A DNA stretch of 64,000 bases from Heliocidaris erythrogramma (GCA_025617745.1 CM046858.1:34790598-34854597); one strand, 5' to 3'; counted from the stretch's first letter, positions 1 to 11,654 are shown. Made by a program: numbers and translations. The notes: generated by a model from the letters alone, not told the origin.

Positions 1-460
1 CGATGTCTTAGACTAAAATCGGCCAATAAAATTTTTGTCCACGAAGAAACTCGGGATCGCAAGCGCACATCGATCTTTACGATCGCGCGCACAGAAAATC
101 GGGACTTTCCGTGTATGCCACATAGGGACCGAATTTTTAAGGACAAAACTCTTTTGGGGAGATGTCAGCGCCCGTGGTGACCAGGAAATGTACACAATGA
201 CTCCGATAGCTCGTTTCGCGAGAATCAACAGTAAATTACGGATTTAATTTTTGGAAATATCTTTTCCAACATCGGTGAGTTGAATTTATTGTATTTCTTG
301 GATATTTAGTGGTCGGTTTTTGTAAATTAAATGCCGATTTTGAGTGAATATTGGTGACTTTTGTGCAGTGGTGTTTTAAAAAGATGAGGTGTATGACTGC
401 CTACATTATACACACGAAGTATAGGAATGTAGCTATGAGTGGTCATACACACTCATAGGC
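1..460 (+). repeat. Interspersed repeat copy, cut by window edge
   Basis: First copy of the element that recurs at about 1511-2040, 2290-2690 (inverted), 2985-3360 and 3595-3960 (inverted). It carries the shared block with gatgtcagcgcccg, the cgtttcgcgagaatcaacag segment and a splice-donor-like cggtgagttg near 270-282. Short open frames occur in both directions, but they recur only because the repeat recurs, and they have stops at different places in different copies. I treat the copy as non-coding. The unit ends around 460 in sequence not shared with the other copies. Confidence 0.75.
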
Positions 461-1299
461 ACACGCCATTGCCGACTGTGTAGGAACGCAGGCAATAGTC
501 AGTACGGTACTAATATGTATCACTGTGCATTTTTGGCTATATTTAAGTGAAAACCTTCGGTTGAAATGTACTGTAAGATAGCTAATTATGGTGAATAATA
601 GATGATTAAAACTTACCAGTTTGTTTTGTCACTTTTGAAGAGGGTTTCCTGAAATTTTGGGGAATTTCTTGCGAAATCACCTATCGAGATCCGGTCAGAG
701 CATCCATTTTGTATTTTTCATGATTATGATGAAGGGAGCCCTCAGCGCTCGTAGTGGTACCGGCGCGATCGGATCATCGATCTCCACCTCGTTGTTTACC
801 TGTTGTTAAGACAGCTTGGGGGTTGTTAATGAGTTTAGTCTAGTGATAAGGCTTCTCATCGTGCATTCTCTACATTCTGTATTCCTTCTGGTGCAAGGAT
901 ATTAAGCAAATTAAGTGCTTTAACGGCGAGGAGCAATAATTGAAAAAGTCTTTGGGAGAGAACGGCCACCCGTCGTTGTAATATCGACCTTGTCCGTATA
1001 GCTTGTGTGCGTAACATTCTGTGTACGTATCTATGGTGCGTAACCATATAGAGCGGCCTCACTAGTGCGCAACATATTGAAAGCAGTCGTCATACGGATG
1101 GATGTCTCTGTGACAAGTTGGAAAAAGAAGGCTGTAAATGTAAGTTTTTATAACTTTCTACATTTTGTATCTTAACGAACTTATAAATTAATATATATAG
1201 AATGAAACCTAAGTATCAGTTTGCCCACAAAAACCTCCATTTGAAACAAAATTACGTCTGTATCCCCAATACCCAGTATACACACATGTATATTTCCTA
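461..1299. other. No gene seen
   Basis: Ordinary AT-rich sequence with a slightly CpG-richer patch around 730-790. I see no credible exon, RNA gene or clear repeat boundary. Confidence 0.5.
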
Positions 1300-1394
1300 A
1301 TGGTCAATATGACCATTGCTTGCTGATGTGGTCATACACACACCACGAATAGTGGTCATATTGACCACTACGAATACAACATGCAAAAATAGTT

Positions 1395-4068
1395 GGTATT
1401 TTCTGTCGCGTGTAGTAAAGGTATGGGGGGAAAAATAAGATAAATATTTTAAATACTTGCTTTCAAATTCAGCCCTTAAAAATCTCACTCCTACCTCAAA
1501 TGGCCGTTAGGCTTTAGGTAGGTAGAACTTTTGATATTTTCAGCAAAATCCAAAGTCAAAATCTTGTCCAAAACCGGAGAAATCCCCGCCGATTTGTTTC
1601 GCGATCGCGTGTTGTTTACATACTGCCGATGTCTTAGACTAAAATCGGCCAATAAAATTTTTGTCCACGAAGAAACTCGGGATCGCAAGCGCACATCGAT
1701 CTTTACGATCGCGCACACAGAAAATCGGGACTTTTCCTTGTATGCCACAGGGACCGAATTTTTAAGGACAAAACTCTTTTGGGGAGATGTCAGCGCCCGC
1801 GGCGACCAGGAAATGTACACATTGACTCCGATAGCTCGTTTCGCGAGAATCAACAGTAAATTACGGATTTGATTTTTGGAAATATCTTTTCCAACATCGG
1901 TGAGTTGAATTTATTGTATTTCTTGGATATTTTGTGGTCGTTTTTTGTAAATTAAACGCCGATTTTGAGTGAATGTTTGTGACTTTTGTGCAGTGGTGTT
2001 TTAAAAAGTTGAGGTGTCTGACTGCCTACATTATACACACGAAGTTTTGGAATCATCTTTTCCAACATCGGTGAGTTGAATTTATTGTATTTCTTGGATA
2101 TATTGGGGTCGGTTTTTGTAGATTAAATGCCGATTTTTAGTGAATGTTGGTGACTTTTGTGGCACAAATTGTGCAGTGGTGTTTGAAAAAGTTGAGCCGT
2201 ATGACAACTCATAGCTACATTCCTATACTTCGTGTGTAGAATCTAGGCAGTCATACGGCTCAACTTTTTCAAACACCACTCCACAAAAGTCACCAACATG
2301 TTGGAAAAGATATTTCCAAAAATGAAATCCGTAATTTACTGTTGATTCTCGCGAAACGAGCTATCGGAGTCATTGTGTACCTTTCCTGGTCGCCGCGGGC
2401 GCTGACATCTCCCCAAAAGAGTTTTGTCCGTAAAAAATCGGTCCCTATCATGCCTATGGCATACACGGAAAAGTCCTGAATTTTCTGTGTGAGCGATCGT
2501 GAAGATCGATGTGCGCTTGCGATCCCGAGTTTCTTCGTGGACAAAAATTTTATTGGCCGATTTTAGTCTAAGACATCGGCAGTATGTAAACAACACGCGA
2601 TCGAGAAACAAATCGGCGGGGATTTCTCCGGTTTTGGACAAGATTTTGACTTTGGATTTTGCTGAAAATATCAAAAGTTCTTTCTAACGGCCATTTGAGG
2701 TAGGAGTGAGATTTTTAAGGACTGAATTTGAAAGCAAGTATTTAAAATATTTATCTTATTTTCCCCCCATACCTTTACTACACGCGACAGAAAATACCAA
2801 CTATTTTTGCATTTTGTATTCGTAGTGGTCAATATGACCACTATTCGTGGTGTGTTTTCTGTCGCATATACAGCCAAGGTATGGGGGGGAAATAAGATAA
2901 ATATTTTAAATACCTTGCTTTCAAATTCAGCCCTTAAAAATCTTACTCCTACATCAAATGGCTGTTAGGAAGAACTTTCCATATTTTCAGCAAAATCCAA
3001 AGTCAAAATCTTGTCCAAAACTGGAGAAATCCCCGCCGATTTGTTTCGCGTGTTGTTTACATACTGCCGATGTCTTAGACTAAAATCGGCCAATAAAATT
3101 TTTGTCCACAAAGAAACTCGGGATCGCAAGCGCACATCGATCTTCACGATCGCTCACACAGAAAATTCAGGACTTTTCCGTGTATGCCATAGGCATGATA
3201 GGGACCGATTTTTTACGGACAAAACTCTTTTGGGAGATGTCAGCGCCCGCGGCGACCAGGAAAGGTACACAATGACTCCGATAGCTCGTTTCGCGAGAAT
3301 CAACAGTAAATTACGGATTTCATTTTTGGAAATATCTTTTCCAACATGTTGGTGACTTTTGTGGAGTGGTGTTTGAAAAAGTTGAGCCGTATGACTGCCT
3401 AGATTCTACACACGAAGTATAGGAATGTAGCTATGAGTTGTCATACGGCTCAACTTTTTCAAACACCACTGCACAATTTGTGCCACAAAAGTCACCAACA
3501 TTCACTAAAAATCGGCATTTAATCTACAAAAACCGACCCCAATATATCCAAGAAATACAATAAATTCAACTCACCGATGTTGGAAAAGATGATTCCAAAA
3601 ATGAAATCCGTAATTTACTGTCGTTTCTCGCGAAACGAGCTATCGGAGTCATTGTGTACATTTCCTGGTCGCTGCGGGCGCTGATATCTCCACAAAAGAA
3701 TTTTTTCGTTAAAAATTCGATCCCTATCCCGTACACGGAAAAGTCTCTGTGTCGCGATCGTAGAGAACGATGTGCGCTTGCGATCCCGAGCTTCTTCGTG
3801 GACAAAAATTTTATTGGCCGATTTTAGTCTAAGACATCGGCAGTTTGTAAACAACACGCGATCGCGAAACAAATCGGCGGGGATTTCTTCGGTTTTGGGC
3901 ATGATTTTGACTTTGGATTTTGCTGGAAATATGGAAAGTTCTTCCTAACGGCCATTTGATGTAGGAGTGAGATTTTTAAGGGCTGAATTTGAAAGCAAGG
4001 TATTTAAAATATTTATCTTATTTTCCCCCCATAACTTTAGTACATGCGACAGAAAATACCAACTATTT
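1395..4068. repeat. Large imperfect palindrome of inverted element copies
   Basis: The left half reads A (about 1395-2040, forward), B (2045-2215, forward), C (2230-2820, reverse). The right half reads C' (about 2870-3420, forward), B' (3435-3600, reverse), A' (3595-4068, reverse). The two outer ends match as reverse complements: aaaatagttggtattttctg near 1387 and its complement near 4050. The centre is near 2835, around gtggtcaatatgaccac. Smaller hairpins lie at 2190-2270 and 3380-3460 (gttgagccgtatgac and its complement). The arms differ by small indels and substitutions, so this is not a recent perfect inverted duplication. No transposase frame was seen; a foldback-type or long-TIR non-autonomous DNA element is the likely class. 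Confidence 0.75.
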
Positions 4069-4785
4069 TACAGTAATGTAGCCATGAGTGTTCAGAGGGT
4101 GGTCCTTCCAGTGCCTCTCAAGAGATGACTTGAACATATTGATGGACTTTGCTCTGACTGCTTCCTCTGGCAACGAATTCCAGTTATTAACACTCGTTAC
4201 TGAAAAAGCATTCTGACGTAACTGCAGTCTACATCTTTGCTTCCTAAGCTTCATACTGTGACCTCTGGTTCTTCCAGTATTGTCCATCTCAAAGAATTTG
4301 GTCATGTCAATCTTGTCTACTCCTTTGGACATCTTGTAGATCTGGATGAGTTGTGCTCTTTGTCTTCTGTACGCAAGGGTAGGCAATTTCAAGACTTTTA
4401 GGCGTTCCGGATACTCAAGGTGACGGAGATGAGGTTAAAGTCTTGTTGCCATCTGCTGCACTTTCTCAAGTAGGTCTTCATCCTTGTTTAAGATCGGGGT
4501 CCATACAGAGTTACAGTATTCCAGGGTGGGTCTTACAATAGATTTGTACAGCTTTAACCATCCCTTTTCCTTCAAGGTTGTGAATGATCTCTTAATGATG
4601 CCCAGTTTTGCATTGGTTCTCTTTGTTACATCAGCTACATGAGCACTGAAGGACAGTGACTTATCGAACAGAACTCCCAGATCTTTCTCAGTATCATCAG
4701 ATTTGACTTCTGTTCCATCATCACGAGAATGCCACACTTTCAAACACCACTGCACAAAAGTCACCAACATTCCCTCATTGCTCAA
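4063..4785 (-). mobile_element. LINE 3' fragment, CR1/L2-like reverse transcriptase tail
   Basis: Two minus-strand frames (about 4785-4435 and 4392-4063) read as the C-terminal part of a CR1/L2-type ORF2. Visible motifs include LGVLFDKSLSFSAHV, IVRPTLEYCNSVWTP, YRRQRAQLIQIYKMSKG and NNWNSLPEEAVRAKSINMFK. The upstream frame meets a stop near 4435 and the downstream frame continues after a shift, so the copy is dead and strongly 5'-truncated. Its 3' end abuts the right arm of the palindrome, and a 35-bp piece of the same palindrome element (about 4740-4775) lies at its other end. This suggests insertion into, or co-amplification with, the repeat. Confidence 0.85.
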
Positions 4786-5540
4786 AAATAATGCACTTAT
4801 ATAAATTCAACCATGTCATTGTTAGCCACTGCCACAAAAAAATAAAAACAGCACTCCCAGTCACAAATCATGCCTTAAAATAATGCTTGCCTTAATATTC
4901 CAATTATCACATAGATGGCTCAAAACTTACCTGAAAATCTCATAAATAGTGAAAAATGAGGGCTAAATAGTCCATATCATGTGCTGAAAAATACGTTGAC
5001 ATATTCTTCATTGCTATGTTAGGCATGTACTATCGATAGTCAAAACCCAAAATCGAAGGGCTGACTGCATGACAAGCCCATTTCTATGCCTCTCACAGGC
5101 ATAGGCGATTCACTGCGGCACAGTTATTCAATGACACATCGATAGATAACGAACTCAACTGCCATGAAATACAAAGATTCTGACACATTTCACTAAATCA
5201 ACCACTCAAACTATACAAGAACAAGGTAAGTAGCGATAAAAATGCCTAAAATTGCATACATACCGCCACTTCTTAGCTCCTTCAGGGAAAAAATCCTGGG
5301 TTTGGTGGGATGCTAAGGGCATGCCGGGTCGATGAACACAAAGGCATGCAGAATACGTCATTGATAAACATAGGGGGACCAATCACAGAAAGAAAAAATC
5401 TCAGATTCATTCGCTTGTCATTCGCTTAACACAGGCGGTATCGGAAGTGTGTGCATGCATAGCGGGCCGAATCACGCATTGACTATCTGTGTACTTGCGC
5501 GATAGCGCCATCTAGCGTCCGTGGGTGCGACTATCATTGT
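4786..5540. other. No gene seen
   Basis: Unique AT-rich sequence without a supportable exon. A CTCF-core-like motif (ctagatggcgc on the minus strand) lies around 5503-5516, beside the repeat-related segment that follows. Confidence 0.4.
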
Positions 5541-5700
5541 CAACTCACCGACGTCAGCATGGTCAACGATGTTGAAAAAGATAATTCCAAAATTCGTAAT
5601 TTGCTGTCACTTTGGCGAAACGGGGTATCGGATTCGGAAGTCATTCATTGTGACTGTGTACATTTCCTGATCTCCGCGAGCGCTGGCCCGACCAGACGCT
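5541..5700 (-). other. Diverged single relative of the palindrome repeat, donor-like end
   Basis: On the minus strand this segment aligns with the core of the palindrome repeat: catttcctgatctccgcgag, a gtttcgcc/aagtgacagcaaatta block, then ttggaattatctttttcaac, ending in gacgtcg followed by gtgagttg. The order is the same as in the 1-460 copy, but divergence is clearly higher and about 18 bp are inserted before the donor-like GTGAGT. It may be an old copy, or the host 5' exon from which the repeat captured sequence. No protein could be assigned. Confidence 0.4.
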
Positions 5701-5770
5701 GTGCTTTGCGTCTGACCCATAGTCTAAAGTTAGAGTTTCAATGCTACACCCCTCAATGTAGACAGAAATA

Positions 5771-5840
5771 ACCGTCTGTTATGGGGAAATCTTTAATATT
5801 TCTGACATTTCTCAACCTTCCCCATACATAGACAGACGGT
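5771..5840. repeat. Short inverted repeat (hairpin)
   Basis: accgtctgttatggggaa (5771-5788) pairs with ttccccatacatagacagacggt read in reverse (5818-5840), leaving about 29 bases between. It is a likely MITE remnant or a structured spacer. No tRNA or snRNA signature was seen. Confidence 0.55.
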
Positions 5841-6504
5841 ACACCTGTATATCACCAACAAGGTGTCCGAACAGCCGACCTATGCTTAGGTCGGAATACA
5901 CCACCCTACTTCCCTAGTTTTTCAATAATTTAAACATGTAGATGTAGAGAGTAGATGTATTTACTTAACTTAGAGAGGTCTAGACCTTATTTAGGTTATA
6001 TCTATAACAAAAATTAACAATTTGAAATAGAATTAGGACTTACCTAGCAGCTGGCTATTATTAAGTCGGTTCACTACCATGTTCGCTATGTTACGGTTAC
6101 TGCACTGTAAACGCGTACACCACTGAATGCATGCTACACCGTGCACACACAAACACACGGAGAAATAATAAAATGGCGATCTTTCCCGAGAATATCTTCC
6201 GGTTCCGGGGTCATTTCTATTATCTGCACATATGTCTACAACGTGCGTACGCTCACGATCACGTCTATCAAAGAGGTCAGTGGGCGGAGACTATTCAAAT
6301 GATATGACCGTCCACACACTACGTGATATGTGAGCATTTAGTCTCTATGTACAGAAGTCTAGTGGAGCCAGACGTAGTCTCAGCGGAACAACCGACTATA
6401 CAGAGAGACTGAAGCTTTTGGTCTACCCTCAATGTCGCTAAAAACAATGTACAAAATTAATTGAAATGTATGTTAAACTTCCAATTTTACGTTATACTCA
6501 CATG
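5841..6504. other. No gene seen; search space for CDC40 first exon
   Basis: Moderately CpG-containing sequence including an ATG in aataaaatggcgatctttcc near 6168. Its short reading does not resemble the N terminus of CDC40. The first CDC40 exon should lie on the plus strand somewhere upstream of 11,655, but I could not identify it here. Confidence 0.3.
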
Positions 6505-9155
6505 AAATCAATTGCTTGGATGGATTTGTTGAAGTTCAATCCCCAGCTTCTTCTTCTTCTTCAGTTCTTGTTCTTCCTCCGGTGGGTGTCGGAGGTCAGC
6601 TGTACCACACTCACTGCCTGATAAATGTACAAAGTCAGACTCGTTCAGTATTGTCAGTGAGGGCTTAGTCCTGAGCATGAGGTGGCACTTATAAGATGGA
6701 TTTTTAGGATGTAGTGAAGGGCGAGGGTCATAAGGGAGTTAGACTGCTGCCGAGTGTGGGAGGGCTGGGTTCGGGAGGAGGGTGAGGTTTGCAAAGGCCT
6801 GTGGGTTGTCTTCATCTAAGCTGCTGGGAGTATATATCTCCGGGACTTGCTGGTTGATGTTCTCTATGAAATAGATCGTTTTGGCTGGAAGAAGCTGCAG
6901 GAGGATACAAAGTGAATGACATCTTCTTCTTCCACTCCGCATAGAGGGCATATTAGGCTGTTGGATTTGCCAATTTTGCAGAGACGCTCTTGGAGTGGGT
7001 AATTTTAAGTCAACAGCTGGGATGTGACAGTCTGTGCCTTGTGTACATTTGTAGGTGAGGCGCCACACTTACATGTAGGGGGAAGAGCCATGAAGAAGAT
7101 GGGAGTTGATCCAGAACTTTCCATAGGGAGAGCGTAGATTTGGTGGATATGGCCTCGTAAACATCATGGAGCACTGCTTGGTGGACAGCCTTCTTAACCG
7201 GCGATTTCCATTTGGGGTAGGGGATAGGTAATTCCATTTGGCTTGGGAGCTCAGGTAACTCGTACTTCCATAGGATCTTCTCCAACGCCTTAATGAGGGG
7301 CACCCGTGAGATGGTTGCATGGAGAAGGGTCCTTTTTTCGAATCGATTTGGGGGAAGTTTGAAGAGCTGACCTACTAGAAGGAGGCTGTTCAGCTTCATT
7401 TGGGAGTAGAGAGGGATCAGGCTAGTGAATAGATAGACGGATTCGTTTGCAGCACTTTTTAGGATGCCTAGGATCTTTTTGAAGAGACTGTACTGGGCTG
7501 TGTTAAGACGTGCAATTTCATGGGAGTTCAGATAGAGAATTGATGTCCTGTATAGCATTCTGGGAATGCAGTATACTGCCCATAGCTTGGAACATAGATG
7601 AGGGGAGAGGCCTGATATATGCCCCTACACCTTGAAGGGCATAGAAGGTCTTGAGGCCCTTGCCTACGATTTCCGAAGTAGGGTCTACATGCACAGAGGA
7701 CTTTGTGATAACTAGGTGGGGGTGTTGATCAACTTTGGTGATCGCTTGGTCATTCTCAAGTGTCCATGTGTGTTGCCTTTGTTCTGATGGGATGCACTTT
7801 TCGTTGAAGACCACAATAGCAATTTTGGATGGGTTGATTGAGTATTTCCACCTCTTAGCGTCGTTACTGGTGACGTTCAGCATTTCTCCCAGTTCTTTTG
7901 CCGAGGTGGACAGCAGAGCCACATCGTCTGCCAGAACAACAACTCCACAGTATCTGCCCTGGAAGTGACTGGAAGGTCCTCCCTGAAGATCTTAATCAGG
8001 TGGTCAGTGAAGAGGGTGTGCAGGAATGGGGAGAGGATGCTTGCCTTGTCCCACTCCCTTTTCCAGTATAATAGGGTGGCTGACCTTCCCTTGCCAAAAC
8101 ACCCTGCTTGCTGCGTTGTGGTTGGAGTTGGCTAGTATTGCTTGGTCCGATAGGTGAGCAGGGGTTCGGCTGAGTTTCTCGAAGAGCTCCTCATGCCGGA
8201 CACAGTCGAATGCCTTCTGTGCATCAAGCAGGGCTAAAAAAGGGTGGCTTTTTTAGAGGGTGTTGAGCTCAATGGTAAGCTGAAGGCAGGCTGAGGTCAG
8301 GATGCAGGATCTGCCTTTTTGAAAGCCGAACGCCAGTTCATCTGGAATATTAGAACATCGGAGGGGCAGTTTAAGATGGGGTTGGACGAGGAGCTCTAGA
8401 AGTTTGGGGAAGCTGGAAGTATTAAGAGAAATCCCACGATAGTTAGATGGGTCATTGAGTGGTTTTCCTTTCCCTTTGTGGATGGGGAGTAGAAGGGCCT
8501 GCTTCAAGGGTTGTGGTATATGGGATGTTGTCATGCCGGCGGTGAGTAACAAGAGAAGTAAACTACGACAGATGGAATATGTTTGCTTGATATATGCTCC
8601 GGCATGATGTTGTCTGTCCCACTGGCTTTGCCTTGCTTCATCCTGTCAATGGCCACATTCAGATCCCTTGAGGAGAAGTGATGGATGCCTGGAGATGGAT
8701 GCTGAGACATGCTGTTAGCTTCACATAGAGATGATTGATTGGATCTGGTGGGCCTTTGTCCTCATTGGCAGATGCAGCTAGTGTACGGAAATGTTCTTCC
8801 CAGCCAGCTATGATGCTGTAGGAGACGCCCTTGACTTCTAAAGACTGGGTGGTGTTAGTGGGGGTACCTTTGGCTCTGTTTCTTTTCACTAGCCTGTAGA
8901 AGAGTGAGGAACTTGCTGTGCTGATTCAATTTCTTCATGTGTATGTTGTTGTAGGGCAGCTCTTGAATTGCCTGAGTGTTCTGCGGAACCGCTTTTTGGA
9001 AAGGAAGTTAAAAAATCTTGTACATCTGTTATGAGTGCCTGTGCTGTAGTGCACCACTTCAAATGCCTCGAAATCACTAGTGAGCAATTGCTGGGACTGT
9101 CCCGCTTTAGAGTCTGATCAGCTAAGAGTAGGAACTTTTCCGTCCGTGACATTGA
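6505..9155 (-). mobile_element. Degenerate non-LTR retrotransposon (LINE), ORF2 region
   Basis: Read on the minus strand from about 9150 down, a linker (KRNRAKGTPTNTTQSLEVKG) leads to reverse-transcriptase motifs: HIPQPLKQALLLPIHKGKGK, NYRGISLNTSSFPKLLE and FGFQKGRSCILTSACLQLTI near 8550-8253, then LLDAQKAFDCVRH near 8220. The catalytic motif reads VVVLADDVALLS near 7930, where families usually have YADD or FADD. The thumb and C-terminal region follow, with a Cys-rich CPLCGVEEEDVIHF motif near 6930. The last frame ends at a stop near 6514 after a KKKKK stretch. Several frame changes and in-frame stops break it. No RNase H or endonuclease was seen, so it is 5'-truncated. Clade uncertain. Confidence 0.85.
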
Positions 9156-9844
9156 ATATTTTATGGATTATAATTTTATTAGACGATCATGGCAACCAAA
9201 TTTTGTCAAATGTCAACTCCTTCAGTGATGCCCTTCACAGTGAAACATAAAAATAACTCTCTGCAATTAAATACCTATCTTCTCCAGGCCTTCAAACTTT
9301 CAATTTTTGTCAAATGTCCGTCTGTGACTAACTGATCAGGCTTACGATAACAACAAAGACTAATCAAAGGGAACCCAACATCTCCAATACTCTTTTGCAG
9401 AAGAGTGAATTTTGCTGTTGAAAAGGTGCGGACCTTCTACGCTTTTGATCTAACCTTCATTAGAGGCACACAGTTTGGGAGACTCCCTCTCCCACTTGGG
9501 AGACATGACATTTGAGACTTTGCTTACAAGAGGACAATAGAAACAACACCAACAACGAGACACTTTTTCTCAGCCAATTTTTTTTTCCTCTCTGATATCA
9601 GAAGCCCATTTGTTTTGTGTGTGGATCATAAACAAATTTATGAAAACTATTAAAAGTAGATGGCAGATTTTTTAATCAGACAGTCAAAAGGGATAATTTT
9701 TCATGAGGAATCTGCTTATCAGATTTTCATTTTGAGTCGAGTTAATCCCTTTGCAGCAAATTTAAACAACAAAAATTGGTCTCCTAAATGGGAGACTGTC
9801 TCCCAAATAAGCTACTGTACCAAAAATGTTGACATAAGTCTCCG
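9156..9844. other. No gene seen; short gggagac/gtctccc motifs
   Basis: Non-coding sequence with several gggagac or gtctccc motifs in both orientations (about 9478-9513, 9780-9808, and again near 10,467) and two copies of a ttttgtcaaatgtc motif near 9208 and 9306. No exon could be supported. Confidence 0.35.
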
Positions 9845-9917
9845 ATTTATTGTATCCCCTGGCATTCTGCCGGGGGATACTTTGGATTCAGCAGTGTTCC
9901 GCCACCGCGTCACATTC

Positions 9918-10152
9918 TTGTGTGCGCTCTAGCGGTCACATTTCTCAACGGATTTCTTTCAAACTTTGTATGGAGGTGTATCTTGGTAAAATCTACAAAT
10001 TTATACTTTTTGAGAATGCTGCCCTCATTGTTCTGTTCTTTATAGGGTCAAAGGTCTTATGTCTTTTGTGTGCTCTAACTTCCACATTTCTTGACGGATT
10101 TCTTCAGAATTTTATATGGAGGTGTGTCTTAGTGAAATCTACACATGTATAG
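9918..10152 (+). repeat. Two diverged tandem units of an interspersed repeat
   Basis: Unit 1 (about 9918-10,000) and unit 2 (about 10,063-10,145) share tgtgtgc-ctct, cacatttctcaacggatttc, atggaggtgt and aaatctaca in the same order. The flank carries a small palindrome, cctggcattctgccggggga, near 9860. I remember similar sequence as common in echinoderm genomes, but no search was run. Confidence 0.5.
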
Positions 10153-10370
10153 TTTGTAAATAATTCAATTGAGTCAAGATTTAAGGCTTTGCATAGTTGT
10201 TTTTTGCATAGTTTTTTTTTAAACTTATGAAGGGATATACACGTCTGAACATTACCAGGGAGTGCATTTAACAAACTGGCTCCAGCACAATATGCAAAAG
10301 AAATTCTTTGGCACAATATGCAAATGAATTTCTTCTAATATTCTGTCCGAGGGCAGGGAAGTTGGAGGGG
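10104..10370 (-). mobile_element. LINE tail remnant
   Basis: The minus-strand frame contains ISFAYCAGASLLNALPGN, then VQTCISLHKFKKKLCKKQL. This matches the widespread end of LINE ORF2 proteins (pattern S-x-xGAxLWNSLP ... SL-x-xFKxxLK). The tryptophan usual before NSLP is leucine here. Only the last 60-70 codons remain. Confidence 0.6.
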
Positions 10371-10856
10371 GCATTTTAAAGAATAACGTGTCGTATAATT
10401 TACATTTCGTTTAAATATCAATGATTCTAGATAAGTCAGTATTAGATTATTTTGTATAATAGTGATAGTCTCCCAAATAGGATACAGCCTCCAATATTGG
10501 CTGTGAGGCTCTACTGACCTTGGCAGGCCTGGGCATCAAATTTTGCACATTAAAAAAAAATACAATCACCCTCGTGATTATCTCTTCAAATATTATATTC
10601 ACAGTAACACAATTCTAGTTATAATCACAATTCAGGCTCTGAAGAAAAACAAGAATGTTGCAGAAGTGACTATTCAACTTAAGAGTCCTAAAGACAATAT
10701 GAGAAGAAATCCAAGTATTTTAATAACAAATATTAGAAATGAATCTTGTGAAAAGAAGATGAAAAAGACCAACAAAAAGATAATTCATTTACCTTTGACA
10801 AATGACTTGATTCTGAACTTTTTGTAGCAGGCTCTGCTAGTGGGTTCCCAAAATGG
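10371..10856. other. No confident gene; weak minus-strand exon candidate
   Basis: On the minus strand, reading out of the Glu-coding purine tract, about 10,857-10,795 gives NIHFGNPLAEPATKSSE then SSHLSK. It meets a donor-like gtaaatg in phase 0. A fair acceptor (tgtttttcttcag) follows at about 10,640, giving a short SLNCDYN end. Such a combination can arise by chance beside a long GAA/GAG repeat. Confidence 0.2.
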
Positions 10857-10862
10857 ATATTA

Positions 10863-11237
10863 TCTTCTTCTTCCTCTTCCTCTTCCTCTTCCTCTTCCTC
10901 TTCCTCTTCCTCTTCCTCCTCCTCCTCCTCCTCCTCTTCCTCTTCCTCTTCCTCTTCCTCTTCCTCTTCCTCTTCCTCTTCCTCTTCCAATTCCTCTTCC
11001 TCTTCCTCTTCCTCTTCCTCCTCCTCCTCTTCCTCTTCCTCTTCCTCTTCCTCTTCCTCTTCCTCCTCCTCCTCCTCCTCCTCTTCTTCTTCTTCTTCCT
11101 CTTCCTCTTCCTCTTCCTCTTCCTCTTCTTCTTCTCCCACTCCCTCTCCCTTTCCTTCTTCCTCTTCCTCTTCCTCTTCTTCTTCTTCTTCTTTTTCTTC
11201 CTCTTCTTCTTCTTCTTCCTCTTCCTCTTCCTCTTCC

Positions 11238-11270
<33 letters not shown>

Positions 11271-11309
11271 TCCTCTTCCTCTTCCTCTTCCTCTTCCTCT
11301 TCTTCTTCT

Positions 11310-11344
<35 letters not shown>

Positions 11345-11515
11345 TTCTTCTTCCTCTTCCTCTTCCTCTTCTTCTTCTTCCTCTTCCTCTTCCTCTTCCT
11401 CTTCCTCTTCCTCTTCTTCTTCTTGTTCTTCTCCCGCTCCCTCTCCCTCTCCCTCTCCTTCTTCCTCTTCCTCTTCCTCTTTTTCATCTTCTTTTCCTTC
11501 TTCTTTTCCTTCTTA
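10863..11515. repeat. Polypyrimidine microsatellite (TTCCTC)n with interruptions
   Basis: About 650 bases of almost pure pyrimidine on the plus strand, mainly TTCCTC with TCC, TTC and CTCCCT variants. It yields long spurious reading frames in every phase (Leu-Pro, Phe-Leu, Glu, Lys-Arg). It ends about 140 bases before the first CDC40 exon found. Confidence 0.97.
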
Positions 11516-11654
11516 TTCTTATTGTTACTCAACGTACATGTAATCTACCAGTTAGATGATAAAATAACAATTCTTGTAGTCATCTGTCTAATGAAACACA
11601 AGGTTCCTTGAAAACTCTAATTATTTTGTTTTCTTCCCTGCCTGCATATTCTAG

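Noticed and set aside
1-3902. Recurrent 60-120 codon frames in the 5' repeats
   Set aside because: Frames on both strands of the same repeat, unequal between copies, with no recognisable domain.
6168-6230. ATG in aataaaatggcgatctttcc as CDC40 exon 1
   Set aside because: The reading (MAIFPENIFRFRGHF) has none of the acidic Ser-rich character of the CDC40 N terminus and no phase-0 donor.
10837-11611. Several 230-250 codon frames on both strands
   Set aside because: They are phases of the TTCCTC microsatellite (Leu-Pro, Phe-Leu, Lys-Arg).
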